DNA of 44,400 nt, taken from NCBI GenBank assembly GCA_964392345.1, contig CAYMPQ010000004.1, positions 1 through 44,400 of the forward strand, given 5' to 3'. The notes below the pieces were generated by a model. The model was not told where the DNA came from and ran no database searches. It was given only the letters and a program-made list of their open reading frames with translations. This DNA comes from JAUVXY01 sp964392345 (lineage in GTDB: Bacteria; Actinomycetota; Humimicrobiia; Humimicrobiales; Humimicrobiaceae). Shown piece after piece: positions 44,161 through 44,400 of the stretch. Numbering within the stretch: the stretch's first letter is position 1; each line of letters opens with the position of its first letter. The position numbers and the translations under genes were made by a program.

Positions 44161-44318
44161 ATAAAATACTCCTTACAACCTTCAGTTTACATTTTAAATC
44201 TATAATATTTACCAACCTGCACTGCATTAGTTCCAACAACAAGCTGCGGCAACTATAAAATAATATTAAACGCCTAATCAAACCAAACTAAATACCTATC
44301 TCAGCTACAGGTTATTTA
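44161..44318. other. Leader region before tig
   Basis: About 160 nt lie between the tig start and a possible gene end at the right edge. It contains the AAGGAG of tig and AT-rich sequence. I found no confident promoter pair or terminator hairpin here. Confidence 0.4.
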
Positions 44319-44400
44319 TTATAATGAAAAAAAAATAAAATACAAATACACTCTCCCCAGCCAATCGCTGCTTTCTTCTCTTTCCGCCAGCAAGTTCCAT
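44319..44400 (-). CDS. Possible 3' end of a gene entering from the right edge
   Basis: A minus-strand frame is open from position 44400 to a TAA at 44321-44319, about 26 codons, reading LLAEREESSDWLGRVYLYF near the end. Its higher G+C and amphipathic composition look like coding sequence. It is too short to identify, and an unrelated spacer is equally possible. Confidence 0.2.
   Translation of the reverse strand, partial: WNLLAEREESSDWLGRVYLYFIFFSL

Noticed and set aside
1..44400. tRNA, rRNA, CRISPR array or prophage
   Set aside because: Reading by eye, I saw no T-loop/acceptor pairing, no regularly spaced identical repeats and no phage structural or integrase genes. A tRNAscan run would be more certain.

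Overview
This window is an AT-rich bacterial chromosome segment, about one-third G+C by eye. It is packed with core housekeeping genes, almost all on the minus strand, with short gaps and many overlapping stop/start pairs. The gene set is typical of Gram-positive-type anaerobes such as Firmicutes or deep Actinobacteria-like uncultured lineages. It includes the rod-shape block mreB-mreC-mreD-mrdA-rodA, comEA-comEC-holA-rpsT, a LytR-CpsA-Psr protein beside rsfS/yqeK/nadD, DUF4321, the TIGR03960/TIGR03936 pair beside RNase G, and formate-tetrahydrofolate ligase for C1 metabolism. The genetic code looks standard. TTG and GTG starts are frequent. The lineage is an inference; no rRNA or tRNA gene was seen.

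Layout, read along the minus strand from the right edge. At 44.2-40.8 kb lie trigger factor, clpP and clpX (protein folding and proteolysis). At 40.8-35.4 kb lie valS, folC, a membrane double-zinc-ribbon protein, ndk and a DUF4321 membrane protein. At 35.3-29.9 kb is the cell-elongation block mreB, mreC, mreD, mrdA (PBP2), rodA. At 29.9-25.8 kb are the radical SAM protein, DUF2344 and RNase G. At 25.7-25.0 kb are rplU and rpmA, behind their own promoter and ending in a terminator hairpin. At 24.9-22.9 kb an MFS transporter and a VapBC toxin-antitoxin pair separate rpmA from obgE, which are usually adjacent. At 22.9-13.0 kb a compact run encodes obgE, proB, proA, nadD, yqeK, an LCP protein, rsfS and leuS. 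At 10.0-6.5 kb come comEA, comEC and holA. rpsT faces the other way at 6.2 kb, followed by murJ and lepA, a lipoprotein, and fhs running off the left edge.

The only accessory-looking zone is 10.0-13.0 kb. Its left kilobase has no convincing gene but holds hairpins, a 9-bp quasi-repeat and possible IS-end repeats. Then come a ribbon-helix-helix/PIN toxin-antitoxin pair, a fragment of a V/A-type ATPase subunit D, an IS91-type transposase fragment, a small unknown ORF and a DJ-1/PfpI-family gene. This reads as a site of repeated insertion and decay.

I did not find a convincing previously undescribed system. The observations most worth checking are the two gene relics, the possible ATT start of rplU, the VapBC promoter that may feed the obgE operon, the phased repeats before the second toxin-antitoxin pair, and the unexplained structured intergenic regions near 1.7 and 10.4 kb.
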